Assembly (NCBI RefSeq): GCF_040115645.1
Contig: NC_089566.1
Span: forward strand, 2,294,001 to 2,358,000
Direction: 5' to 3'
Length of the DNA: 64,000 nt
From: Euwallacea fornicatus
Taxonomy: Eukaryota > Arthropoda > Insecta > Coleoptera > Curculionidae
The translations under genes were made by a program, and so were the position numbers. Each line of letters starts with the position of its first letter. The stretch's first letter is position 1. Below the pieces are notes generated by a model. The model was not told where the DNA came from and did not search any database. It was given only the letters and a program-made list of their open reading frames with translations. This document shows, one piece after another, positions 12,940 to 25,164 of this stretch.

Positions 12940-14510
12940 TCATTTTTTTTTTTTTTTTAATTGATTTTTTCATCTGTGTAAATGGTTATTGTTTGCTTTA
13001 CTCCCTTATGGTATTACCGCGTTAAATATGTCATAGAAATTTAACAAAGGGTCAGATGAACGAAATATAATATGTATATGCTAATAATTCATTTGTCAGA
13101 CACCGGATTACATCTGGCACATTTCAGCATAGGTGATTAACCTGCAATAATTAATCACAGTCACCAAGCGATATCATTGCGAATACCCGACATTAAATTA
13201 ATAGTTTTATGAACACATTTAAAGTGCATACATTTTACCGAGTTGTACTGGAGGACAACGGGGCGATTTAACGGCCTCCCGGACACACCGATAACGGTCC
13301 GCTACAAGTTTTGCTGCATAGCGCCAGCGGACTATTACAAGTCGTGCTGGACGTTTGACGTATAGGGCCGATATGTTTAGTTTTCGGGACGCGTATTAAT
13401 TAATTTCCGGACTAAAACTGTCCGAGTGAGTCTGGAGGGTTAGCAGAAAGTTAGAAAACCACTTAATATCGGAAGAAGCATCAAATCTAAGTTCGTCAAA
13501 ATGAAAATGACTGATCCCACGGTGGTGTCGGCGTTGTTGCCAAGCGCACACTCTTTACCTTAGATATCGTAATTTTCTGCGATGAACCCAATTAGATGTC
13601 TACGTCCTCTACCTACTTTAACTAGCTTTTGATGACGTTAATGGTTTGCTGTAGAGCAAAACTGTTTTGCTTCAATTTATGGCAGTTTTGAAAGTTTCGT
13701 TAAGCCAAAATAATGCAAGACTCTTTCCTGCGTTTTAAGCTATAAACCATTCCTCCAACGAGTGTTCAAGATGTGGAATTTTAGACGTTGCCGACCACAG
13801 AACTGTTTAAGTTAGATAAAGGGCGTGAGTTTTAGGAACTATGTAAAATAGCCAACACGATATGACAATTCATCTTCTATTTATCCCATCACAGCGACTT
13901 CTCCTATCTGTAGAAGCGCGTATGTACGGTGATCAGTTGTAATATGGTACGGTTTCGGTATGATATGGCGTTTTTATCGAGTTTCATAAATTTGGATATT
14001 AAACGATCTTCATACCTTCCAAGTACCTTCTAGTAGGTTTTGCGAAACTTTCTAGTAATCTAAACATACTTTGATTGTTCACTGTGATATGAAACTCGTC
14101 TCAAAAAATCCAATGCGTGAAACATACAGCATAATTTTTAGGTATAATTAGCTGCTGGCTCTATGCAGCAAACTTTGTTACGGGCCGTTATCAATATGGT
14201 CGGGCGGCCGTTAAAGCGCCGTGTTGTCATTGGCCAGTGCGGCAAAGGAAAATGTATGCACTTTAACAGTATTCAACGAACTATTAATTCAATGTTGGAC
14301 ATTCACATTGATACCGCCTTGAGACTGTGATGTATTAGTACAGACTAATCACATATCACACTGAAGTGTGCGAAATCTAATCCAGCATCTAACAATAAAT
14401 GGTTGATACGTGCATATTATATTTCGTGAATCTGACCTTAAATTTTTTAGACGAATTTGAACTGATAATATCATAGAGGAATACAGAAAACAACAGCCAA
14501 GTAATCCTCA
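12940..14510. mobile_element. Large foldback element, arms of about 400 bp
   Basis: The DNA left of about 13370 is repeated inverted right of about 14150. Matching blocks, read on the left arm and on the reverse complement of the right arm, include gtcagat..acgaaatataatatg, aatcacagtc, aaagtgcatacattttcc or accg, ttaacggcc.cccg, and ttttgctgcatag against gtttgctgcatag. Weaker matching continues outward to roughly 12940 and 14510, so the true ends and any target duplication are uncertain. The roughly 780-bp centre has no long open frame. The tips do not show the TACAGGG motif, so this may be a different family from the other foldbacks here. Confidence 0.72.
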
Positions 14511-14681
14511 GCAATCAATTTCAAAAGAATAAAATATTATGCAGTTCGAACAATCTACAATCTTACCATGTAAAACGTTGGAGTTAGCCGTTATCTTGTA
14601 GAATACCTTATCCAGTTATTGTAGTAGTACATTAGATTTGAGACGTAAATCTGTCAGTTTAGACCAGAATTTTCATGTACA

Positions 14682-16349
14682 TACAGGGTGCGCCACCTAA
14701 AACAAAACACAGCTGTTTTTTCGCTTCATGAAAAAGTTGTGCAAAAAAGCTCGGACAGGTCAAGGAAGGGAAAGGTGTTTTACTATATATTTATGGTGAT
14801 TGCCGTCAACACCTAGGAAGAGGATGAACCACCCTTAAGATTTTAAATGAGAAGGGGGGTTGCGTGATACATCAAATTAACGTTTTTTTGTAGCATTTTG
14901 TGTTGTTACAAAAATTTCTTACTTTGAAGCAACCGCTGATGAGTAAATCGATTATTTCCTTATGAACCAAACTTGATGATAAAATCGTGGATTTTGCGAG
15001 GTAATAATAATGCGTTTTATGGATCAAGAAAAACAACTAAAAACTATGATTAAATTAACATTCTTTTTTCTTCTCTGTTAAAATTCAATGCGATCTAATT
15101 ATTGTTAATAAGTAATTCAAAATGGACAAAGTTTAATGTTTTTTCGCTATAATAAAAATAAAATCCTTATCAACACGTTTTTGCCTGGAACTATCGAAAA
15201 CATCCAATGTTAAACTCATTTAGTTTGTCAGTCTCAGGTGACCTGGTAATTTATCGTCTGTGTTAATCGTTAAAAATGGTTTATACGACTGCAGAGATAA
15301 TGGAAATTATTGAATGATTTTTTGTAAATGGAAGAAGTGCGAAGGCACTAGTGGTTTCGACCAACCTTATGGAAACAAGTACGTAAGCCGAAAGTATGCG
15401 CTGGAATTAGTACCGAAGTTTAGACAACTGGTTCAATCCGTAACGTAAAGAAGTATTCTAGACGCCCATCAGAAATGAAGGGGAAAGGGGGGGGGGGTAA
15501 GAGTTTTGGGGCAAAGCTTTTAGAACCAACAATTAGTGCAAGGCATTTGTCGACTTTCACTGGAATAAGAGCAGCCAACATTGACAGATTTTTAAAATTT
15601 ATACAAATTTCATCTCTACAAAATAAAACTTGTCCAAAAATTAAACGAGAACGATTTTGACCGTCGACTACAGTTTTGCAAACTCATAAGCCAAAGAAGA
15701 CTTCGCTAATCCCCAATTAGTAGATCTTGTCGAAAATAATCCGGATTATTCAGAAAATCTATTGCGGTTCCAACAAGATGGTGCACCACCTCACTACGCT
15801 ATGACGGTCCGGCAATTTCTAAATGAAAATATTCCTGGTCGTTGGATTGGTAGAAGGTGTCCAATTGAATGGCCTGCCAGGTCTCCAGATTTGACTCCAT
15901 TGGACTTCTTCTTACGGGATCGTCTCAAGTCGAAATTGTACGCCACTCCTCCAGAGACTTTGGAGGTTTAGCGAGAACGCATTGTTAATGAATGCCTCCA
16001 AATAACCTTCAGAATGTACGACAGCGTTTTGAACAGTTGATTTAGGTGCTTTTGCGCGTTATGTATATGTAGTGTTCATAAAGAAATAGTCGATTTGCTC
16101 ATCGGCGGTTGTTTCAAAGTGAGAAATTTTTGTAACACATAAAGTCGTTCAAAACACCCTTAATTTGATTTATCGCTCGAACCTTCTTTCCATTTGAAAT
16201 TTTAGGGATGGTTCATCCCCTGCTCAGGAGGTGAAGGCAATCACCATAAATATCTGATAAAAAAAACCTTTCCCTTCCTTGACGTGTCCGAGCATTTTTG
16301 CACAACTTTTTTATCAATCGATGTTTTGTTTTAGTTGGCACGCCCTGTA
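14682..16349 (+). mobile_element. Mariner-type element, 1.67 kb, long inverted repeats
   Basis: It begins TACAGGGTGCGCCACCTAAA at 14682 and ends GGCACGCCCTGTA at 16349. The arms match for about 180 bp: each holds agttgtgcaaaaa.gctcggac, gtcaaggaagggaaaggt, and tatttatggtgattgcc in the same order from the tip. TA at each tip fits the family's target. Inside is a broken transposase on the + strand. The transposase spacing is DD41D, so the element looks like a rosa-type mariner relative. It is the most complete mariner-type copy in the window. Confidence 0.83.
15276..16045 (+). pseudogene. Decayed DD41D mariner-type transposase
   Basis: From 15276 the DNA reads MVYTTAEIMEIIE, a stop, then FFVNGRSAKALV, matching the N-terminal helix-turn-helix expected at this place. 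Further stops and frame changes follow. From 15762 a clean stretch holds the end of the catalytic domain: FQQDGAPPH with the second aspartate, RWIGRRCPIEWPARSP, then DLTPLDFFL with the third. Exactly 41 residues lie between those two aspartates, the hallmark spacing of DD41D transposases. The tryptophan-glycine usual after DFFL is replaced by RD. A stop at 15969 and the damaged N terminus make it non-functional. Confidence 0.75.
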
Positions 16350-18638
16350 TATCAAAACCCCTTTGTATTTGTCTGTATTGTAGCCCATTTATGCGTCGCC
16401 GTGTGACCATATGTGCAAAGTTGTTAATGTCTTCTGACTGCAGTTCTTTTATTACATGTCCTGTAGAGGACCTGCATAAATCTGTCGGCATTATGCCAAC
16501 TAATAGATCACTGTACAAAATATGTAAAGGCGATGCACAAGACAGTCGCTAGATGGTTATCACTGAAGTTGGCCTTTATTTCGTTGTAGAAAGCAATTAC
16601 ACCGCCATAAGTTTGTATTAGCTTGAGCATCAACATGTACGTTTTTTCCTATTGTGGAGAAAAACTGTTAATGAAACGAAAAAACCTAATTTCATATATG
16701 AATTTCATGATCTAGACGTTTTAACCTCGGTCGAAAAGATATTTAGTTTCGTACTCATTTGAGGTTCGTGCAAACCCCTCCTAAGTTTAACATAAGCTTG
16801 TCAGATATCGTTACCTGGCTTTGGTAATCCGGGCCTTATCGGCAGCTTTCTCTTGTCAGAAATTAGCCTAGGGTGTCCTCTATCGAATGCGACGTCGTCA
16901 TCAACGGTGGTCAAGCCGCCGATAAGCTATTGTATTCGACCGTTACATCTCCACCTTAAATTTGTTTGAACGGTAAAAAAACCTCAAAATTCGTTAAAAA
17001 AAGGCATTTAATAAACCGATAAATGCATCTATAATGTGAGAATCTTGGAGATAATTGCGTCTTTCAGTGTTCAAGATGACGCTACGCCCTTAAAGGTAGA
17101 GCTAGATGATTAAAAATTATTTCGAGCAATTTCTCGTGTGCAATTTCCTATTATATATTTTTTTCGCACTGATCTATCACTAGTGGTTTTCAATGTACAG
17201 CCAGTGATCATTATTAACGCGCCATCCGATACAAAGTCATTAATGTAATCCGCATTACAGTGCATTATATAAATTACTGAACATTACATTGCATTAGTTG
17301 CAGTGGAGGTTGCATTGCGTTGCATTATCTGCGTCGCTATTGACATTAATAGAAATTTGCAGCAATGAACTTGGCAATAATTTACTTTTAAATTCCGTTT
17401 ATTGATCAAATTTGTCATGCGATTTTTGAGGATAAACTGGGTTTAAGGGCAAACTCGCGGCGGACAGGTAGAGTTGGTGCCACAACCCCTAGATCGCATT
17501 ACTGCACACTACGCTGCGACGCTGTGTGTGTTATGCGGCATTACAAGCTGCGTTTCGTCCCGTTGCCGGTAAAGTTTCCAAAAATATTTGTCTGACAAAT
17601 GTTAAAAGTGCGTTTTGTATGTTAATATTTGTAATATTTTACAATATTGTTAAAAGGCCGATTTAAGTGTAACAAGACAGCTGCTGCAAATTAGAAAAGT
17701 TCAATTTCACAATTTCTCTCATGGAGCGTTCAATTTCATCATCTTACCATTCTATTGCGTTAATTTTTTCCTAAAGTTTCCTCATGCTGATTTGATGAAT
17801 AAAAGTTTTGCGACATTATCTCTAATTAGTCCCATTCTCTCGGACTATTAGTCCTGTATCATAAGGACAATGTGGGAGACGAAGAAAGCGCCTCAATTTC
17901 ACAGCTTTACCTAATGAAATTAAAGTGCTTTGTTCCTATTGCACAGCATTCTTAGGGAACGTAAATAAACCGTTTAAGCAAAAACGATTAGAGATCAGAT
18001 CGCAAAAGCCAGTATTTTCGAAATCGGTATGAAGAAGCCCATAAAATGAAATAACAGTATTATACAAGGCGTTCTGAGAAGTGTCCCATTGGAAAAATTT
18101 AGATTTTAAGTCATAGATCTTTCGCTTTACATTGAATGGTCTGTTCAGGAGTATTTTTAAACTATTAAAATGTGTAGAACAATATAAAATGTAAAAATGC
18201 GGTTTTGTTTCAGTAGTTTTTTCGCAGGTTTGTGGCAATAGATTGAAATAAACGTGTTGAATTTCAATAAACTGTTAAATTTGAAACTCATTAAAAAAAT
18301 ACTCAACCATGAACGAAACCGGGAGTCTTCCGTAACAATAAGTTCTTCAAACAAGCCCGCTATACGAGCCTCTCGTGTGGTAACAATCGTTTGTTATTTG
18401 TCAAAGCGTGAGTTATGGCCCGTCCCGTAACCCGGTAGTGAAGTGGTATCGAAAATGAGCGGAATAGCGTGCTGATGTCCAAATATTGAACATCAAAGAT
18501 TGCGAAAGTGGCTTAAAGCAGACGATTTAGTAGAACGAGACGTTTTTCAATCTCTATCTGATCCAATCTACTTAAAAATCTAGGCCGGAGCCCGATTATT
18601 TCTGCAGCTTACTAACGCAATTGAGCGAGAGCTATATA
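16350..18638. other. Intergenic; local repeats of gcattac type
   Basis: No gene is visible. Between about 17235 and 17330, and again near 17495-17550, short words such as gcattac, tgcatta and ttgcattgc recur many times, a cryptically simple region. A fragment near 18064 (tacaaggcgttctgagaagtgtccc) resembles a transposon tip without a partner. Confidence 0.45.
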
Positions 18639-20559
18639 CAGTCAGTGACATCAATCTTTGAACCCTCGCGTTTGCACTAAATATACACAGAGGAAGAAAA
18701 GAAAAGGAATGGTTATTATGGATACATTAACAAATATAAATGTCACTTGAACATTCCCGAAATACTGGAAAATATCCTTCTGGATGCTCAGTAATGGTTT
18801 ATTCAGTACTTGGTGTGACCACCTTTGGCACTATGACTGCTTTCAGTCTTCGTGGCTTAGAAGAAACGAACTTTTCCAAATAACCAAGTGGTGTTTCTCC
18901 CATTCCTTTTTCCGCCTCTCTCGCAGTTCTGTCAAGTTTGATACCGGCTTCTCACGAACTTTCTTGTCCAAACATTCCCACAGGTGCTCAATGGGATTGA
19001 GGTCTGGGGACTGGGGCGGCGCTTCGACCACTTTTGGTCGCACACTCGCTTTATGCTTGGGTTCATCATCCTGGTAGAACCGAAATATGTCCAAGATCCC
19101 TGGTTTTTCTGCACTGGGTCGTAGATTCTTTTTCAGAATATCAACGTACATTGCAGCATCCATATTCCCTGTAATAAAGTACGATGCACCTACTCGCTGC
19201 GAAACATCCCCGGACCTCGATGTTACCGCCGCCATGTTTTACTGATGCGGTCAAATTTTTGCTGTCTAGGGCCGTATGGGGTTTGCGCCGTACTTTTACT
19301 TCGGGTTAAACTTGGACTCATGAGTAAAAGTCACATCATGCCGAAAAGTTTCCGACTCAAATTGATGTTTCGTTGGAAAATTTAGCCGCCTTTCCTTGCT
19401 CACTGCACTAATGTCGGGTGTCCGTCGAGCAGTACACGAGAAGTGCCCCATCTCCTTTATCGCCCCATGAACAGTTACAGCTGCAATCGTCACTCCTTTC
19501 CTCTGTGATAACTCTGCAGCTAATTTGGGTGCACTAATTTTGGGATTTTTTTCTATTTCCCTCTTAATCGACTTCGGTCAATTTTTTCGGTTGATCTTTC
19601 TGAGGAATTAATAAACGGTGGCTCGTTTCGCATTTAATAATTTCGCCATTTGACCACCCGATAAACCTTCATCGTAGTTCGAAATTACGAGTTTACGCAC
19701 CTCAAGGGGGCATATTGGCCTTTACGCGACATTACCGAACTCGCATACACGTGAGCATTTCTTGTCTGTGTTAGGACTATTAATCAATTATCTGAAAATA
19801 TCACGGGGGTTCGGCTCTAAATTCCCCCTAAGATAAGTGTGAGAAAACGGTAAAAGACTGCTATGAACCCCCTCGCATTTCTTGTTTGTGTTAAGATCAT
19901 TAACCGGCATTATCCGAAAGTGGTACAGGCCTTTGGTCCCAAGGTCTTCCCGAGATTAACGTGGGAAGAGAGGGTTGTTTATGAGTTCCTTTAGCGTAGG
20001 TGAGAAAAATGGTTAAGGGTTGGTACCCGCGAGAAAAAGAGTGGACAGCCCTTGCGTCCTATCGGTCTCTCACGAAGAGGGAATGTGTTCTGGGTGCGGA
20101 TACCGAGCCGTATCGGGGATTCCATTTTCGGGTTACGGGGAGTAAAGAAGTGCTTCGAGAACTCATATCGTTTTTTCCCACCTTCCAACCATGAACCCCA
20201 CATACATATATTAAAACCTTTCTGAATCTCGACGAAAACCATAACGATTCCTAGCTAAATCTTTCTAGTTGTATCAGCAGAAAAGAAGTTGTAACGCGTA
20301 AGGTTCCCACGGCTCACGTGCGAGCTCTGGCATCATCGGCGTGTTCGCAGATCAATGTAACGCGTCACTGTGCTGCAATTCCACATATTCTTCAATGAAT
20401 TCGAATCCGGAACATTGATTTTGCTCAAATTTTGATAATTCAGACTTTGACGTTGTCTTTCTAATTTAAGAGCTAAAGTGACACAATATATCAAATAATT
20501 ATCGAGATATAGGCCTTTGAAAATCATACCGTGTGTTCAAAGATTGATGGCACTCACTG
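18639..20559 (-). mobile_element. Tc1-family transposon, 1.92 kb, defective
   Basis: The left tip CAGTCAGTGACATCAATC at 18639 and the reverse complement of the right tip (CAGTGAGTGCCATCAATC, ending at 20559) are inverted repeats of about 28 bp with three mismatches, continuing tttgaac. Each is flanked by TA (18637-18638 and 20560-20561), the Tc1 target duplication. CAGT tips plus TA are typical of Tc1. The transposase relic (18803-19732, - strand) sits in the left half. The extra 800 bp beyond its start (19733-20530) is not transposase and may be a secondary insertion or acquired sequence. Confidence 0.85.
18803..19732 (-). pseudogene. Tc1-type transposase, broken by stops, frameshift and deletion
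   Basis: The start reads MSRKGQYAPLEVRKLVI, the usual N-terminal helix-turn-helix opening. The next part has in-frame stops (TVY-stop-FLRKINRKN-stop), then KISAPKLAAELSQRKG. The long clean part (19235-18843) contains ITGNMDAAMYVDILKKNLRP, QDDEPKHKA and QSPDLNPIEHLWECLD. Only 26 residues separate the QDD aspartate from the NPIE glutamate where Tc1 enzymes have 34, so about eight codons are missing from the catalytic core. Near 18890 the frame shifts, and the true C terminus KPRRLKAVIVPKGGHTKY continues in the next frame to the stop at 18803. It cannot make active enzyme. Confidence 0.88.
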
Positions 20560-20735
20560 TACATATTTCAACTTTAAAAATTGCGACTCTTATTTGTGAG
20601 ACTTCCGTACATTTAGAAGGAGCAACAGCAAATATTCATATGGAACGTTTCATATTAGACCTGGTATCGGATGAACCTATTCAGGAATGCTACAATGGTT
20701 CGGGGTCTCGCTCGGGACTTTTTTAATGCTGTATA

Positions 20736-21230
20736 TACAGGGGGAGTCACACTAATTAGGCTTAACACTTTTCATTTAACCTTGTTTGAAAAACATCCTT
20801 TATACGTCCAAGCTAACGCTTAAGACGACTGATGTCCTGATTGGTGTGGAAGAATGATTAGTGTCCTCGACTTGAGTTTGTTTGGATTCGGTTTTGGTGA
20901 CAAATACTAGATTAGCGAGCTTCCAGAGACATAAACTTTTGAATGAGAACATAAAGGTCAATTTTGATCATTTCCGCATCTATTATGATCAAGTCGTAGG
21001 TAGCTCAAGGTCGCGGTGCAAGATGTGCCAAAATGGTTAAACGCGAGTAATTACATATCAATTAATGGAGTCAGTTTCTTAATGAAATCAGTTTTTGGCG
21101 GTCATTTTTGAATACCTGTAATTTCGACAGGAGACATTTCTCCACAAAGTTTATAGCTGTTTTATATAACGTTTTGAGTCAGGAAATTGACGCTTTAAAA
21201 ACTTGATTCTTAATTATGACTCACCCTGTA
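20736..21230. mobile_element. MITE with TACAGGG ends, 495 bp
   Basis: The left end TACAGGGGGAGTCACACTAA and the reverse-complemented right end TACAGGGTGAGTCATAATTA are inverted repeats of about 25 bp. No coding sequence lies between. It looks like another non-autonomous member of the TACAGGG-ended group. Confidence 0.6.
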
Positions 21231-23319
21231 CAGCTTACGTTACACGAGAGTATCTCAGATTCGACGTTCAATAAGATGTTAACGTAATTAAGAAAAAAGT
21301 GAGATTTAAGGTGAGGTGCTCACGTAAGCATTTGCTTACACAACGTTTGTGAATTACAGGGTGATTGAAATGAAAAAATAATGTGTTTGTTTCCGAACTG
21401 TCGAAGCGCCTGAAACCAAATTGGACGCACAGCGGCCCCTATGAAGTTCCTCAAGAAAGGTTCATCAGAGGCCAAAATATTGGCACTTAGTAGACCCAGT
21501 ATCAATAACCAATAGAAAAGGCGTAATATGTATCGGAAAAAATAGGCCTCATCGTGGGATACGGCGTTCAGTTATTGATTCAAGGTACCCCTTGATATTA
21601 TTCTATATCTGCCAGCGCTTTGCTATAAAATTGATTTTGGTTATTTATTGCTTTTAAGGGGATTGCATTAGGGTCATGAGCATGAATCATGTATCACGAA
21701 TATAAACACTCAATAAAGAAAACAACCTTTCCTGAAGTCTTGACGTAAGAACCTGCGACATATGTGTATGTGAAGTGCATTGCTAAGCATTATTTCCATT
21801 ACATTTCACCTTACATGTTATTTATATGAAATACCAAGTAATCCATAATACGATAAAATATTTAGTACATTACCCCCACTAGCCTCAGAATACAATAAGC
21901 TCTGAGTAATTTGGAGGACAAAGTATTATTATTTTTTTTTTAATTAGTATTATTCACAATAAAATGCTCGTTCACTTTCCTGTGGGGGGGGGGGGGATAT
22001 ATAATTATTAAAATAAAAAAAATATATTATCACTATTGTGTGTAGTTGGAGAGTCTACCCCTCGGTCCTTGAATCTATAGAGGAGGAAACACGCCAAATG
22101 GGCCCTTTAAAATCTCGCATTGATTTAAAATTCTCTATAGGGTTTAGCAAAAAAAAATCAACGTTTTTTTTTTTTTTTATTGAGCCTCGTAGATACGATA
22201 AAATGTGTTGCCATCCTTATTTGGTTGACTGGCGTTGGAGCTTATTTTGCCCGAATTCATTAACATATTAAAACTGTTAAAAGTTTAATTTTTATACCAA
22301 AATGGTAAAAAATCATAAACGGCAATTAAGGTCCGGGATATAAAGATTATTTTAATAACCAGCTGAACTGACTGGCTGTCAGCGCAGCTCACGATAAAAA
22401 CTTCTATTATGACAAAAGTGCTAAATTATTCAGTATTCTCTAAGAGAACTTCTATTCTTTTGTTGATGGGATATTTGTGTTCAGTTTGCGAGTGTTGGGA
22501 CCATCGCCTCTAACCCAGACATCCATCGGCAGAAAGAGAAGCTCATCATTAGTTTAATATATTACATATGTACAGTTAGGTGGACTTTACATTGTGTTTT
22601 ACTGAATTTCATAGCTTCTTGGAACGGCATCACTCCTCTAAACAGCGCATGACAAAATCTCGGGCCAAAAATATCCCTAAAGTTTCACAAAGCTAAAGCC
22701 GGTTTTTCATGCTACAGATTGATTTATCAGTTATGATGAATTAATAGATTAATTTCAAACTACTGGTAAGAACTCCAGCTAATTTATCAAAGAACTCGGG
22801 AATGAAAGAAAGCTCTACTTTTTCCCTTTAACTTTAATTATTGCCCGGTATGCTATTAAACAATTCACACGTCATTAAATTATTATTGAAGATCCTTCGG
22901 TGATTAAATGCATTGATATTTATATACCAATATATTATGTATTGACATTTTAATGGTTAAATAATATTAGAGATAATTATCACAGGATTGGTATTGGTAC
23001 TTGGTGTCAAACAAGGAACCACTACATTTCCGATTTTTGACCTAAGGCTTTAACCTAAGCGATGTTGCGTAGAAGTTTTCCTATCAGTTCAAGAAGATAG
23101 ATTAGATTAGATTTGCCATGATCTCATACTGAGATATACATAATTATGCACAATAGATGATCTTTTATTCGGCATCATTATACCGGTTCTAAATTACCTC
23201 CTCCTCCCCTCCTCCCCTCTCTTGTTGAGTTTTCAGTATTTGTTTTTTGAAGAGCATCATTAAATGGGACAACAAAAACATTCTCCCTTAAAGTTTATCT
23301 ATTTTTTTTTTTTAATGTT
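21231..23319. other. Intergenic, low-complexity tracts only
   Basis: No gene is visible. An unpaired tip tacagggtgattgaaatg occurs near 21356. A run of 12 G's lies near 21983 and a pyrimidine-rich run (cctcctcccctcctcccctctc) near 23199. Confidence 0.45.
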
Positions 23320-23870
23320 GCTTAGGCCGCCGGTGGCGCAAAATGGCCGATTTTTCCAAGTTGAAACATGGGTCGAGTGACGCCTCGCAATAAAGGTCTT
23401 TTAAATACATTCAAAACCCATCGATTGGTCTTTGAGGAAAAAATGGATAAATTTAGCAGGAAATGCAATGCGAACTTAGGTAAATGGCACTTAAACAATG
23501 AAAAAACTTGTTTGTTGATGGGAAGTTGTTTTTTTCCCATTTTGTGCTTGCCCACAGTCTTCGGCTATTTTTGTTTATCTTTTTATTGGTTTTTTTTTAA
23601 ATCAAAGACTGTCGAGGAGCACGGAATCTAAAGAAAAAACAATTTCTTATCAACAAACAAGTTCTTCATTGTTTACGTACTATATATTCAACTGAGTTTG
23701 TATTGCATTTTTTACCAAATTTATACCTGTTTTTCCGAAAAACTAATCGACAGAACTTGAACCGCACTGCGTCGTTCGATGTAGTCTTAAAAAACTTTTA
23801 ATTTGGGGCGTCACTTGGACCATATCACAACTCTAAAAAATCGACTATTTCCTGCTACCCGTGACGTAAG
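23320..23870. mobile_element. Foldback element, second copy at 55.9 kb
   Basis: The sequence is close to a full palindrome. The left arm (23330-23535) and the reverse complement of the right arm (23633-23850) share, in order, gtcgattttt or gccgattttt, a gtgacgcc block, cgattggtctttg or cgattagtttttc, aaatgcaatgcgaac or aaatgcaatacaaac, and aacttgtttgttgat. The centre is at about 23585. The same blocks recur at about 56130-56450, in the last intron of InR, so this is a dispersed family. The visible open frames (up to 87 codons) are just the arms read through. Confidence 0.7.
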
Positions 23871-25110
23871 CCACATTACAAAAAAGAACAAAAGTCAAAA
23901 TATATTTTTTTCCTATTTGATGCCGCCTTCGAATTTAAAAAAATTGTTAAAAATTAAGAGGGGAGGGGACAATTTAGGGTCGCACGGTATACGACAATTC
24001 GATAAATGCGACTTTCAAAAGAGACGAATTTTATGTAGCCGAGTGTGGTTTTGTCCAAGTTCGAGGGCGGCTTTGTGAGCTTTTCAGTTGCTGAAATATT
24101 CGTCTTTCAGCAGCTGGGCATTCACTCGTCCAACCGTTTTCTCATTCATCATCTATGCACAGCCTGCGTTCAGTGTTATCCACCAGACTGATCTTCTACA
24201 TGCGGTGTCGCAGGCAAGAATGCCTCTCTTGTACTATCACGGAACTGGCACTGTGGGTCAAATTGGGTCTACCTGTATGGGTATCTCGAGAACTATAAAG
24301 GCTAGAAAAATGGTCGAAAAACGATAAGTTCGGGGGAATTTCTTGACCGGTGAGACGCTATTTCGACGGCAAATTTGAGTTTTTTCGTTTCGGATTTATT
24401 TTCGATAAGCCAAAAGCATGCGTTTTTGAAAAAATCCTATGAACTCCCAAAGTGAAAATGTTTCAATATTTTGCAAATTTGTAGAAACGTTTTCGGAGCG
24501 ACTTCTTGTAACCTGCCCAGCTCTGCGTCCATTGGTCAATCACGACTGCTTAATTATGTGTTTATCACACAGTTGTAAGGAACCTTTATGCTTTTCAGTG
24601 GTACGTTACATTACAGACATGTGTATTTACATTATGTCAAAAAACGATAAAGTCTATTTTTCAAAGTTAACCATGACCTCGACGGCGTTCGTTTTGCAAA
24701 ACAAGTGTTGTTATCGCAATAATTAACGACCTACAATAATTAATTAATTAATTGTGTAAGTGAAGTAAGGAAGGTTAGCTCAGTTTTCACTAATAAATTA
24801 ATATTAACTTCTTTAATATTCTCAAAATGATGTTCCTTTATGTCGATGCAGTTCGGACGTTTTTCAAAGACGGTATTAGTTACTCGGCAAATGGTGCTTT
24901 CATTAAGACTCATTAAAATATCTCAGACTCCATTTTCCAACTATTATGTAACTACAGGGGGTTTAAATTAATACCCAGTTTTTTTTTATAAATTCTCAAA
25001 AATAAAATTCCAGGGACGTAATCCTTGGGGCCTAGCTCTTTGTTTAATGATTGTTAATTTGATGTCTCCTCAGCATTAAACGTTTGTCTTAATTAATTTT
25101 AAACTTTGCA
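23871..25110. other. Intergenic, no recognised gene
   Basis: Several frames of 79-95 codons lie here (for example 24088-24327 and 24439-24726 on the + strand). They have no domain I recognise and no flanking gene signals. Confidence 0.4.
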
Positions 25111-25113
25111 TAG

Positions 25114-25164
25114 AGCGGTGACGCAATGTGGCCCTGTTAGGGCCACATTGCGTCACTGATCGCT
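25114..25164. repeat. Perfect 18-bp hairpin with 3-nt loop
   Basis: GTGACGCAATGTGGCCCT (25118-25135) is followed by GTT and then its exact reverse complement (25139-25156). After a four-base bulge the pairing resumes (AGCG at 25114-25117 with CGCT at 25161-25164). The stem is GC-rich in an AT-rich setting. It could be the heart of a palindromic element or an RNA hairpin; the 3-nt loop is too tight for a normal microRNA precursor. Confidence 0.85.

Noticed and set aside
25114..25164. Reading the perfect hairpin as a microRNA precursor
   Set aside because: A 3-nt loop and 18-bp perfect stem do not fit a Drosha/Dicer substrate; kept only as a repeat.
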